Assembly (NCBI GenBank): GCA_035461905.1
Contig: DATHUV010000104.1
Location: forward strand, 1-6,013
DNA from: SZUA-442 sp035461905
GTDB lineage: Bacteria; Actinomycetota; Acidimicrobiia; Spongiisociales; UBA5794
Direction of reading: 5' to 3'
Length of the DNA stretch: 6,013 bases
Both the position numbers and the translations under genes were made by a program. How positions within the stretch are numbered: position 1 is the first letter of the stretch; each line of letters starts with the position of its first letter. Under the pieces are notes generated by a model. That model ran no database searches. It was not told where the DNA came from and worked only from the letters and a program-made list of their open reading frames with translations. Shown here in pieces: positions 1 through 5,884 of the stretch.

Positions 1-203
1 TGAGTCGGAATCTCCGCATATCGTCTCGCTCGGTACAGGAAGGCTCGCCCGTCGTGGCTGAGCATGAGGTAGCGGCGGGTGATGCCGTGTTTGTACTGCT
101 CGATGGTGGCGCCGTTCCAGTTGGCGCGGGTCATCCACATGAAGCCGTGGCAGTGTTCATAGGGAAGGAGGGCATGGAGCGGGTCAGTCCCAGTCGGGTT
201 CAC
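1..203 (-). CDS. Hypothetical protein, partial (runs off left edge)
   Basis: I do not recognise this protein. Reading the minus strand from a GTG at 203-201 gives 67 uninterrupted codons to the window edge. The product looks like genuine coding sequence: it is rich in aromatic and charged residues, with a stretch HGFMWMTRANWNGATIEQYK at residues 19-38 and a following ITRRYLMLSHDGRAFLYR segment. An in-frame stop lies at 243-245, so the start must be in the next 40 bases; GTG 203 is the only canonical candidate before Met22. It overlaps the last 20 bases of the preceding small ORF (184-294) in another frame, which suggests translational coupling and a shared transcript. No clear Shine-Dalgarno sequence precedes the GTG. 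No signal peptide or membrane segment is seen in this portion. The function is unknown and the C-terminal part is missing. Confidence 0.5.
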   Translation of the reverse strand, partial: MNPTGTDPLHALLPYEHCHGFMWMTRANWNGATIEQYKHGITRRYLMLSHDGRAFLYRARRYAEIPT

Positions 204-294
204 CTGATGCGATGGTCGCGCGAACCTCGTCGAGGGCTCGACTCACGGCAACGATCAGCTCATCACGTTTGAGGTCGTCGCGGTGTTCAGACAT
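184..294 (-). CDS. Small ORF, 36 aa, probably leaderless
   Basis: This small ORF runs from ATG 294 to TGA 184. Its product begins MSEHRDDLKRDELIVAVSRA and ends in GEPDWD; it is acidic, soluble and probably mostly one amphipathic helix. I do not recognise the family. Support for it being real is contextual. A TACGGT hexamer (301-306) sits exactly six bases before the ATG, the same spacing as at the other leaderless-type starts in this window. Its end also overlaps the start of a downstream ORF (1-203) by 20 bases, so it could be the first gene of a two-gene operon. The arrangement resembles small-antitoxin or accessory-gene overlaps, but nothing in the residues proves that role. It could instead be a chance ORF. 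Confidence 0.5.
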   Translation of the reverse strand: MSEHRDDLKRDELIVAVSRALDEVRATIASGEPDWD

Positions 295-300
295 GGCGAC

Positions 301-306
301 ACCGTA
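301..306 (-). promoter_or_regulatory. Putative -10 box, leaderless start of the 36-aa ORF
   Basis: The minus strand reads TACGGT, then GTCGCC, then ATG at 294. The hexamer fits the actinobacterial TANNNT -10 pattern, and the six-base gap would put transcription start on the A of the ATG. No good -35 is visible at 16-18 bases upstream (TTCCTC at 324-329 is weak). Confidence 0.45.
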
Positions 307-447
307 CGAGGCCCGACGAGAGGGAGGAAGAGGTTCGACGCTTGGCTCCGTAACGTCTCGTTCGCACGACCGCCTCGGCCGAATGACGGCACAGGGCTCT
401 CAGCAACTGAAGAGACCGCCGTCCCGGGGAAACCACCGCCAGTTCAG

Positions 448-467
448 GACCCCCCTATCCCGGGGTC
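448..467 (-). terminator. Hairpin over the stop codon of the membrane-protein gene
   Basis: GACCCC (448-453) and GGGGTC (462-467) form a perfect 6-bp inverted repeat with an 8-base loop. It overlaps the TGA stop (466-468) of the gene ending at 466. No T-tract follows on the minus strand, so it is not a classical intrinsic terminator; GC-rich actinobacteria often use hairpins without a U-tail. A nearby repeated TCCCGGGG (422-429 and 458-465) gives alternative pairings. Confidence 0.3.
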
Positions 468-939
468 ACGAAGCAGGATGCGATGCGTCGGTTCCGACGA
501 CGATTGCTCGGACGAGCGTCACGAGCTGGGCGATGATCCCGGCGATCATCCCGATCGTGGCCACGATCAGGACCATGCGTGTGGTCGCATCCCAGTTCCA
601 CTGATACGCGGAGAAGTCGAACGGGAAGACGCGGAGCAGCTGAACGTTGGCAATCAGGGTCAGCACCAGGCTGATGGTCTCACCGATCGCCTTGAACCAG
701 GCGCCGTCGTACAGGATGTAGATCGCGTTCACGAGGATCGATGCGAGGATCGCGATGCTGATGTACGGCAGGACCTCGTCGAAGTCGGCCGTGAGCCACG
801 GGAACCATCCCCACGCCACGATGTTGCTCGCGATATACAACACGACGACGTTGATGACGATCGTGACGACGTAGCCGAAGCGGCGCCATCCGATCGGCGT
901 GGAGCTCCCTTTGATCACAGACCGGGCGTCGGAACCCAT
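466..939 (-). CDS. Four-helix integral membrane protein, unknown function
   Basis: The product is 157 residues. After a short polar N-terminus (about 20 residues) it shows four hydrophobic stretches at roughly residues 22-44, 56-77, 84-106 and 121-147, so it is almost certainly a four-pass inner-membrane protein. Aromatic residues cluster in the loops (WGWFPW near 43-48, YQWNWD near 112-117), typical of membrane interfaces. There is no cleavable signal peptide, no enzymatic motif and no metal-binding motif that I can see, and I do not recognise the family. ATG 939 is chosen because a TATGAT hexamer lies exactly six bases upstream, pointing to a leaderless transcript; there is no Shine-Dalgarno sequence. 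It follows vapC by about 75 bases on the same strand but has its own promoter, so it is probably a separate unit. Confidence 0.85.
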   Translation of the reverse strand: MGSDARSVIKGSSTPIGWRRFGYVVTIVINVVVLYIASNIVAWGWFPWLTADFDEVLPYISIAILASILVNAIYILYDGAWFKAIGETISLVLTLIANVQLLRVFPFDFSAYQWNWDATTRMVLIVATIGMIAGIIAQLVTLVRAIVVGTDASHPAS

Positions 940-945
940 GGAACG

Positions 946-951
946 ATCATA
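946..951 (-). promoter_or_regulatory. Putative -10 box, leaderless start of the membrane-protein gene
   Basis: The minus strand reads TATGAT, then CGTTCC, then ATG at 939. This is a close match to the -10 consensus (TATAAT, five of six), placed so that transcription would begin at the start codon. No convincing -35 is present 17 bases upstream. It lies in the 75-base gap behind vapC, so transcription of this gene need not depend on the vapBC promoter. Confidence 0.6.
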
Positions 952-1014
952 TCGAATTCCAGAGTTGGGAACTAGGCATATGGCCTCAGCTTCAGCGTGT
1001 GCTCGTTCTCGCCG

Positions 1015-1404
1015 TCAGACCACTTCGACCGGGCATCTGATTCCGGGTGCCCGCGAGAGGCGTGTGTCGGCGGTGAGGAGGCTGCAGTCGAGAATCTCTG
1101 CGAGGGCGATGTAGCAGGCGTCGTAGGCAGTGAGGTTGTCACGCAGCTGCCAGCAGCGAGGAAGCAGCGGCGCAGTGGGATACACGGTCATGGGAAGATC
1201 AAGAAGATCCGCCACCGCCTGATCGGCTTGGGTGGCGTCAACGGTCCCGATGTGGAGCTGGCGCCGGATCACCGACAGGACTTCAACATGAAGCAGATCC
1301 GGTGCGGCTATCTGCTCACCAGCCAGCCGTTGCCGGAAACGGCCACCGTCGGGCCCCCCATCGGCAACCACCGGGGCAATGACTGAAGCGTCAGCGACGA
1401 GCAC
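1015..1404 (-). CDS. vapC: PIN-domain ribonuclease toxin, VapC-like
   Basis: The 129-residue product spans a whole PIN domain, the usual size for VapC. The acidic residues of the Mg2+-dependent RNase site are in their usual places: Asp5 in VADAS, Glu41 in HVEVLSVIRR, Asp95 in TAYDACYIALAE and Asp113 in LLTADTRL. VapC toxins cleave RNA (tRNA or rRNA in the studied cases) in the cytoplasm when free of antitoxin; the target here cannot be told from sequence. The start is GTG at 1404, which overlaps the last 14 bases of vapB in another frame. There is no clear Shine-Dalgarno sequence, so translation is probably coupled to vapB, which keeps toxin below antitoxin. The reading frame and active site are intact, so the toxin is probably functional. 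Confidence 0.9.
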   Translation of the reverse strand: MLVADASVIAPVVADGGPDGGRFRQRLAGEQIAAPDLLHVEVLSVIRRQLHIGTVDATQADQAVADLLDLPMTVYPTAPLLPRCWQLRDNLTAYDACYIALAEILDCSLLTADTRLSRAPGIRCPVEVV

Positions 1405-1621
1405 GTTCAGATTCGAGCGCTGCGACAGCGTCCTCTCCGCTCAGGCGTCCCTTGCTTCGGTTCTCGACTCGGTCGAGAAGCTCATCGATGGTCGGAGTGC
1501 TGGCGATCAGGGCCAGCTTGGCCGCCAGGTACTGCTGGAGTGACTGGCCGGCCAATTCGGCCTGCCGCACCAGTGCCTCGTGGACTTCCTCGGGTACGTC
1601 GCGTACCTGCACATTTGCCAT
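1391..1621 (-). CDS. vapB: Antitoxin, VapB-like (ribbon-helix-helix type)
   Basis: The 76-residue product starts MANVQVRDVPEEVHEALVRQ. Residues 4-38 match the pattern of a FitA/VapB-type ribbon-helix-helix DNA-binding domain: a short beta strand (NVQVRDVP), then two helices. The C-terminal part (about 43-76, acidic then Arg-rich) would wrap and inhibit the VapC toxin encoded immediately downstream with a 14-base overlap. I chose ATG 1621 because the domain begins directly there and a TATTAT box sits six bases upstream. An in-frame ATG at 1636 has GGAG five bases ahead and would add five residues (MYYAC), so it is the alternative start. The longer ORF reaching back to 1870 has no domain content in its extension. 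Autoregulation by the VapBC complex at the overlapping palindrome is likely. Confidence 0.88.
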   Translation of the reverse strand: MANVQVRDVPEEVHEALVRQAELAGQSLQQYLAAKLALIASTPTIDELLDRVENRSKGRLSGEDAVAALESERARR

Positions 1622-1639
1622 GCATGCATAATACATGCA
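1621..1639. promoter_or_regulatory. vapB operator, 19-bp near-palindrome
   Basis: The sequence TGCATGCAT-A-ATACATGCA has 9-bp arms matching at eight of nine positions around base 1630. It covers the putative vapB -10 box and ends at the vapB start codon. Ribbon-helix-helix antitoxins typically repress their own promoter by binding such inverted repeats, so this is the probable VapBC binding site. Confidence 0.6.
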
Positions 1640-1656
1640 CTCTCCGGGCACTACAA
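1628..1656 (-). promoter_or_regulatory. vapBC promoter
   Basis: On the minus strand, TTGTAG (1651-1656) and TATTAT (1628-1633) are separated by 17 bases, the standard -35/-10 spacing. TATTAT is followed by GCATGC and then the vapB ATG, so the transcript would be leaderless. The -35 match is modest (TTG only). The palindromic operator lies across the -10 box. Confidence 0.55.
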
Positions 1657-1837
1657 GAGGGCCGAATGGGACGGACTCTCTCGTGATTCCCTCAAGTGCG
1701 GCGCCCGGCTCTGCACCACCTCGAGGGTCTCCGGCACCCCGATCTGACGATTGCCGGGGCTCCCCACTCTGACTGAGAGCGCTTAGCCAATCGATTGCGG
1801 TCGGCGTCGGGCTCCGGTTCGACGACTGCCCAGCGCA

Positions 1838-2326
1838 ATGCACGAGGATCAATGCGGGAGCGCGACACACGCGCTCCGACGGTGTTGTGTACGCTCGGCG
1901 GCGTCAGGGAGGTTCGCCATCGACATCATCGACCGCCACTTCGCCGCCGAGAACGCACATGACGTGGAGGGCACCCTCGCCACCTATACCGATGACATCG
2001 TGTGGGATGACATCACGCATCCCGACTCGCCATTCCACGGCAAAGAGGAAGTCGGGAACGTGTACTCGGGGATCATCGACGCCATCCCCGATGTGCACCT
2101 TCGATCGGTCAAGCGCTTCAGCGGCGAGGACGGCCGGTACGTCGTCGACGAGTCGATCATCACCGGGCACGTGGAGGGTGTCTGGGCCGGGATCGAAGGC
2201 GGGGGTGCACCCGTGGAGATCCGCATCCTGCACGTCTTCGAGATTCGCGACGGGCTCATCTGCTTCGAGAACGCCTGGTTCGATGCGGCAGAGGTCAGGC
2301 GCCAGATAGAAGCATGGAACCCCTGA
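1838..2326 (+). CDS. SnoaL/NTF2-like small protein
   Basis: The conserved part begins near IDIIDRHFAAENAHDVEGTL and continues for about 135 residues to the TGA at 2324-2326, a normal size for the SnoaL-like (NTF2-fold) group. The features fit: an N-terminal helix with the HFAAENAHD pattern, then TYTDDIVWDDITHP, GIIDAIPDVHL and a VFEIRDGLICFENAWFD strand segment. The fold is a cone with a pocket and serves as polyketide cyclase, isomerase or ligand-binding protein; no substrate can be assigned. The coordinates use the first in-frame ATG, but its 27-residue Cys/Arg-rich extension looks non-native, lacks a ribosome site and contains a dyad. The true start is probably at 1919, an ATC codon six bases after AGGGAGG. 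The 3' end overlaps the cyclase gene by 13 bases, so the two are co-expressed. Confidence 0.82.
   Translation: MHEDQCGSATHALRRCCVRSAASGRFAIDIIDRHFAAENAHDVEGTLATYTDDIVWDDITHPDSPFHGKEEVGNVYSGIIDAIPDVHLRSVKRFSGEDGRYVVDESIITGHVEGVWAGIEGGGAPVEIRILHVFEIRDGLICFENAWFDAAEVRRQIEAWNP
1857..1877. promoter_or_regulatory. Perfect dyad, possible operator of the SnoaL-cyclase operon
   Basis: GGAGCGCG (1857-1864) and CGCGCTCC (1870-1877) are exact reverse complements around a 5-base centre, ACACA. It lies 13-33 bases before a TACGCT -10-like box (1890-1895), so a bound dimer would cover the -35 region. No T-tract follows, which argues against an intrinsic terminator. Operator is the preferred reading, but a hairpin in a longer transcript is also possible. 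Confidence 0.4.
1890..1919 (+). promoter_or_regulatory. Possible -10 box and strong ribosome site before the SnoaL-like gene
   Basis: TACGCT (1890-1895) fits the TANNNT pattern and would start transcription near 1902. AGGGAGG (1906-1912) is a near-perfect Shine-Dalgarno sequence. Six bases after it, in frame with the SnoaL-like domain, stands ATC (1919-1921) rather than a standard start. No ATG, GTG or TTG in that frame lies within reach. The ribosome site is clear; the -10 box is tentative because no -35 is recognisable. Confidence 0.4.
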
Positions 2327-4944
2327 GCGCTCGCGCCAAGGACCAGCCGGCCCAGCCGACGGGTGTCGTCACCTTCCTGTTCACCGACATCGAAGGCAGC
2401 ACGGCCCGATGGGAGCGTGACCCGGTGTCGATGGCGGAGGCCCTGCGACGCCACGACGAGATCACGGACGACGTCGTGACCGGTTTCGGCGGGGTCGTCT
2501 TCAAGTCGACCGGCGATGGGTGCTGCGCAGCCTTCGCCCAACCCGGTGCCGCCATCGATGCGTCGCTCCGCCTCCAGGAACGGATGTCGGCCGAGGCATG
2601 GCCCGAGAGTGTGGCCCCACTGCGGGTCAGGTGCGCCGTGCACACGGGTCCGGCGGACAACACGGACAACGACTACTTCGGACCGACGCTCAACCGCGTT
2701 GCCCGCCTGATGGGTGCGGGGCACGGCGGGCAGGTGCTGATCTCGGAGGCAACGCGCCAGTTGGTGCGGAACACGCCGATACCGATGCGAGACCTTGGAG
2801 TCCACCGCCTTCGGGACCTCCTCGAACCCGAACACATCTATCAGCTGGGAGGAGGCGAAGAGGCGTTCCCCCCACTCAAGACGCTCGACATCAGGCGAAC
2901 GACTCTGCCGATCCAGACCACGCCGCTCATCGGACGGCGCGACGCCATCGACGAGGTGGTCGGGCTCGTCCGCAGCACTCCCCTGGTCACCCTCACCGGC
3001 CCGGGAGGCGCGGGCAAGACAAGGCTCGCCGTGCAGGCTGGCGCCGAGCTTGCCGACGAGTTCGACGAGGTCCATTTCATCGACCTGACACATGTCCGTG
3101 AGCCGGGATCGATCGTCCCTGCCATAGCGGAGGCGCTCGGGACGACGGGTCGTTCCGATGACCCGCTCGGCATCCTCATCGATCATCTCTCTGCCCGCCG
3201 ATGCCTCCTCATCCTGGACAACACGGAGCAGATCGTGGACGCAGCCATCCCCATCGGGCGGATCGTCGACGAGGTCGCGACGGTGTCGATCATCGTCACG
3301 AGCCGTGAGTTCCTGCATCTGCGGGCCGAACGCAATGTCCCGGTCGCCCCCCTCGACGTGCCACCGCCGACCCCGATGCCTGCCGATGAGATGTTGGCGT
3401 ACGCATCGGTCGACCTGTTCGTCCAGCGCGCACGAGCCGCCGACCCCTCGTTCGCGATCGACGATGCGAACGCAGGTGACGTGGCGGCCATCTGTCGGCT
3501 CCTCGACGGCCTCCCCCTCGCCATCGAGCTCGCCGCGGCGCACGTCCGGCTGCTCCCGCCTGGTGAGATCGCGTCGATGCTCGAGCGGGACCTCGATGTG
3601 CTCGGACACGGCCCTGTCGACGCGCCGGCCCGGCACCGGACGCTGACAGCCACCGTCAGGTGGAGCTACGACCTCCTCCGACCGGCCGAACAGGCGCTGC
3701 TCCGGCGCCTGGGCGCCTTCTCAGGGGGTTTCTCCCTCCCTGCGCTCGAAGCGGTATGCCTCGAGGGGCTCGACTTCACGCCGATCGAGGCGGTCGAGGC
3801 GCTCGCCGACAAAAGCCTGGTGTTCAGGCGGCAGGGTCGTTCCCGGGATTTGCGGTTCGGAATGCTGGAGTCGATCCGGTCCTTCGCTGCCGACGCCCTG
3901 GGCTCGAGCGACGAGGCGTTCGCCGTGAGGCAGCGTCATGCGCGGTACTTCGCGGATCTGGCCGAACGGGCCGAAGCGGAGCTACGAGGGAGCGGACAGA
4001 CAGCGTGGGTCGCGACCCTCGACGACGAGTCGTCGAATCTGCGCGCCGCCCTCACCTGGAGCTTCACGGACGGCGAACTGGACGTGGGGTTGCGAACCGT
4101 TGCCGGTCTGCGGGACTTCTGGTTCTACCAGGGTCGGTATCGCGAGATGGGTCGGTGGGCGGACCTCGCCGTCGGACAGCTGTCGAATGAGGACGCCGGA
4201 CTACGAGCGGGTGTGTACCTGACCGCCGGGTTCCACGCCTACGGTGTCTATCGGGATGACGCCGAGGACCTGATCCAGCGGGCTATCGAGCTGTACGGTG
4301 AGGCCGGCGACGACGTCCACCGCGCGCTCGCGCTCGTGTGGTTGGCGGGTGCACACGAGCTCCATGCCGTCCCCCGGGCCCGCGAGGCCCTGCACGAAGG
4401 ACTCGAGCTCGCACGGCGAGCCGGTGCCCTCGAGATCGTGGCGCAGGCTCTCAACATGTGGGGGGAGTTGGAGCGCGGCGCAGGGAACTACGAATCGGCG
4501 CGCACGATCCAGGAGGAAGCGCTCGCACTGTCACGCCGGACGGGGGAACAGCGGCGGGTCGCCATGGTGCTCCACAACCTCGGCATCATCGCCCACCACC
4601 TCGGCGACGACGCGACCGCCGAACGGCTCCTCCGAGAATCCCTCGACCTGTCTGTGTCGATCGACTTCGATCAGCAGACCGCACATGCGCTCCTGATGAT
4701 CGCCGAGCAGCTGACGATCCGTGGAAGAGCTGACACGGGGGCGCAGCTCGTGGGCTTCGCCGATGCGCTCTTTCTCACGATGGGAGTGCTGGCGCAGCCG
4801 GCCGATGTGGAAGACCAGGAACGGGCTCGGCGCACGGTGGCCGACGCGCTGGGAACCGAGCGCTACCGACGATTGACCGCAGAGGGAGCCGCCCTCGACA
4901 TCGACGCAGCGGTCCTCCTGGCTCGCACGGCCCTCGACGCCTGA
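2314..4944 (+). CDS. Class III nucleotidyl cyclase-STAND ATPase-TPR fusion protein
   Basis: This 876-residue cytoplasmic signalling protein has three parts. Residues 17-178 are a class III cyclase domain with both metal-binding Asp (D25 in FTDIEGST, D68 in STGDG), the adenine-selecting pair K64 and D120, and the transition-state residues N127 and R131. The spacings match canonical adenylyl cyclases, so cAMP synthesis is the likely activity. Residues about 204-460 are a STAND/NB-ARC-like NTPase: Walker A GPGGAGKT (229-236), Walker B LLILDN (298-303), TSRE (329-332) and GLPLA (399-403). From about 545 to the end is a helical TPR-like region closing with the LVGFADAL segment (near 812) seen in MalT/AfsR-type regulators. 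The C-terminal LuxR helix-turn-helix common in relatives is absent. The ATG overlaps the preceding SnoaL-like gene by 13 bases and has only a weak ribosome site, implying coupled translation. Confidence 0.93.
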   Translation: MEPLSARAKDQPAQPTGVVTFLFTDIEGSTARWERDPVSMAEALRRHDEITDDVVTGFGGVVFKSTGDGCCAAFAQPGAAIDASLRLQERMSAEAWPESVAPLRVRCAVHTGPADNTDNDYFGPTLNRVARLMGAGHGGQVLISEATRQLVRNTPIPMRDLGVHRLRDLLEPEHIYQLGGGEEAFPPLKTLDIRRTTLPIQTTPLIGRRDAIDEVVGLVRSTPLVTLTGPGGAGKTRLAVQAGAELADEFDEVHFIDLTHVREPGSIVPAIAEALGTTGRSDDPLGILIDHLSARRCLLILDNTEQIVDAAIPIGRIVDEVATVSIIVTSREFLHLRAERNVPVAPLDVPPPTPMPADEMLAYASVDLFVQRARAADPSFAIDDANAGDVAAICRLLDGLPLAIELAAAHVRLLPPGEIASMLERDLDVLGHGPVDAPARHRTLTATVRWSYDLLRPAEQALLRRLGAFSGGFSLPALEAVCLEGLDFTPIEAVEALADKSLVFRRQGRSRDLRFGMLESIRSFAADALGSSDEAFAVRQRHARYFADLAERAEAELRGSGQTAWVATLDDESSNLRAALTWSFTDGELDVGLRTVAGLRDFWFYQGRYREMGRWADLAVGQLSNEDAGLRAGVYLTAGFHAYGVYRDDAEDLIQRAIELYGEAGDDVHRALALVWLAGAHELHAVPRAREALHEGLELARRAGALEIVAQALNMWGELERGAGNYESARTIQEEALALSRRTGEQRRVAMVLHNLGIIAHHLGDDATAERLLRESLDLSVSIDFDQQTAHALLMIAEQLTIRGRADTGAQLVGFADALFLTMGVLAQPADVEDQERARRTVADALGTERYRRLTAEGAALDIDAAVLLARTALDA

Positions 4945-5000
4945 GACCCGCACGAGGACCTCGCCTCTCCGACCGCACCACGTGGGGCGATGGTCGAGGA

Positions 5001-5015
5001 GGGATCACCGATCCC
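5001..5015. terminator. Small hairpin between convergent genes
   Basis: GGGATC-ACC-GATCCC is a perfect 6-bp stem with a 3-base loop in the junction between the cyclase gene (ends 4944) and the convergent YdeI-family gene. The TGA stop of the latter (5005-5007) lies inside it. It reads the same way on both strands, so it could end either transcript, but no T-tract follows on either side. Confidence 0.3.
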
Positions 5016-5580
5016 GGAGGCCCTTACCCGCAAGGATCCTCTCTGCGGACTTCTCAACCCTGGCACTGCGGGTCGCGGCTTGCTTGGCACCCGCGAAGTA
5101 CAGGTTGTACTCCCTTTGCCGACCGGGGGTGAGCGCCTCGAAGGCAGTCTTGAGTGCTTGGTCGTGGTCGAACCGATCCTGGAGCTCCTGCACCAGCTCG
5201 AGCTCAGGTGCGGGATCCACCTGCAGGCCTGCCTCCTCGACGTCGATGGCCTCCTCGATGTAAGACCCGATGGTGTCGGTGAGCCTGGCCACATCCTCGA
5301 CCGAGGTGAACTCCATGCGTCGGGCCGATCGCGAGTTCGGCCCTTGATCCCTGAGAACGCCTTCCGGATCCTCGAGCAGGGCGCCCTTGAAGAACATGAG
5401 GGAGAGGAACTCGTTCATCTCCTGGATGATGACGATGTTCTTCCCGCCGTGGGTGTAGCACGGCTGTCGCCACTTGATCTCCTCGGTGAGGCCACGGCCG
5501 AGCAGGATCGGCCGAAGCGCCGTCATCTCGTCAGGCCACTTCTCGGATCGGTCGATGTAGGCATCGACGTTGGGATTCAC
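5005..5580 (-). CDS. YdeI/OmdA-family protein (DUF1801-like plus OmdA)
   Basis: The product from GTG 5580 is 191 residues, the usual length of the family. The N-terminal half has the DUF1801-like pattern: NPNVDAYIDRSEKWPDEM, GLTEEIKWRQPCYT (30-43), NIVIIQEMNEFLSLMFFKGA (48-67) and DPEGVL. The C-terminal part carries the OmdA-type motif LKTAFEALTPGRQREYNLYF (143-162), followed by a basic segment, RVEKSAERILAGKGLRDR. Relatives such as Bacillus YdeI are soluble proteins loosely linked to stress or peptide tolerance; the biochemical role is not established. GTG 5580 is chosen because GGAG stands six bases upstream and the domain starts there; the in-frame TTG at 5691 adds 37 residues of low-complexity, non-conserved sequence. 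A TATCGT box at 5634-5639 is a possible promoter. It faces the cyclase gene 60 bases away. Confidence 0.9.
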   Translation of the reverse strand: MNPNVDAYIDRSEKWPDEMTALRPILLGRGLTEEIKWRQPCYTHGGKNIVIIQEMNEFLSLMFFKGALLEDPEGVLRDQGPNSRSARRMEFTSVEDVARLTDTIGSYIEEAIDVEEAGLQVDPAPELELVQELQDRFDHDQALKTAFEALTPGRQREYNLYFAGAKQAATRSARVEKSAERILAGKGLRDR

Positions 5581-5712
5581 CGGCGACTCCGATCTGTTGT
5601 GGGGCGTGGTGGCCCGCCTGTGGTGTGCACTCCACGATACCGATGCGGGATCCAGGGAGCCGAACGATGGGAACGATGTCATCAATGCCAACCGGTACTA
5701 CTTCGTGCTTTC

Positions 5713-5740
5713 TTGTCATACCCGTGCGATACCGTGACAA
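5713..5740. promoter_or_regulatory. Inverted repeat TTGTCA-N16-TGACAA
   Basis: TTGTCA (5713-5718) and TGACAA (5735-5740) are exact reverse complements, 22 bases centre to centre (about two helical turns). They flank and touch the TACCGT -10-like box of the small ORF at 5742, a position suited to a repressor. Between them an imperfect direct repeat (ATACCCGTG, ATACCGTG) occurs. Confidence 0.4.
5730..5735 (+). promoter_or_regulatory. Putative -10 box, leaderless start at 5742
   Basis: TACCGT is followed by GACAAC and then ATG at 5742, again TANNNT with a six-base gap. TTGTCA upstream resembles a -35 but is only 11 bases away, too close to serve with this box, so it is better read as half of the inverted repeat. 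Confidence 0.45.
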
Positions 5741-5741
5741 C

Positions 5742-5813
5742 ATGACCAACAACGCATCCTGCTACGTGAAGCACATCGCAGAAGAGGGCGCCGACTACCT
5801 CGCCTGGCTATAA
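5742..5813 (+). CDS. Putative 23-aa small ORF
   Basis: ATG 5742 to TAA 5811-5813 encodes a 23-residue peptide beginning MTNNASCYVKHIAEEGADYL. I do not recognise it. The only support is its promoter-like context: a TACCGT box exactly six bases ahead, lying in an inverted repeat, and no Shine-Dalgarno sequence. It stands 83 bases before the second cyclase gene on the same strand, so it could be a leader peptide or small regulator, although the cyclase has its own -10 box. Alternatively it is the start of a decayed gene: a neighbouring frame downstream reads LAITGAYRQLQHLEPWAFDP and stops at TAG 5885-5887, which would fit one frameshift near 5805. A chance ORF cannot be excluded. Confidence 0.35.
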   Translation: MTNNASCYVKHIAEEGADYLAWL

Positions 5814-5884
5814 CCGGCGCCTATCGCCAACTCCAACACCTCGAACCGTGGGCATTCGACCCGGGCGCCTTGATGGTGCACGGG

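Noticed and set aside
395..425. CTGAGA-like string on the minus strand, suggestive of a TPP riboswitch
   Set aside because: The other conserved TPP elements are not present at the right spacing and no thiamine gene is downstream.
283..975. 230-codon open frame on the plus strand
   Set aside because: It is antisense to the four-helix membrane protein and its product is highly charged and repetitive (Asp/Arg/His). The minus-strand gene has a promoter box and plausible membrane helices.
1740..1785. Short stems (CCCCG/CGGGG and CTCT/AGAG) in the vapB-SnoaL intergenic region
   Set aside because: The arms are only 4-5 bp in GC-rich DNA with no T-tract and no gene end nearby on either strand, so they are not convincing terminators.
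1622..1870. Extended N-terminus for the VapB-like antitoxin
   Set aside because: The extension has no domain content, crosses the promoter and operator, and would make the antitoxin twice the usual size.
1984..3636. 550-codon open frame on the minus strand
   Set aside because: It lies antisense to the SnoaL-like and cyclase genes, whose domains and motifs are clear. Its product is low-complexity and Arg/Asp-rich with no domain, typical of a GC-rich shadow frame.
5581..5691. Earlier TTG start for the YdeI-family gene
   Set aside because: The added 37 residues are Ser/Pro-rich and outside the family pattern, while GTG 5580 has GGAG at good spacing.
4990..5745. 251-codon open frame on the plus strand
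   Set aside because: It is antisense to the YdeI/OmdA-family gene, which has recognisable motifs along its full length.
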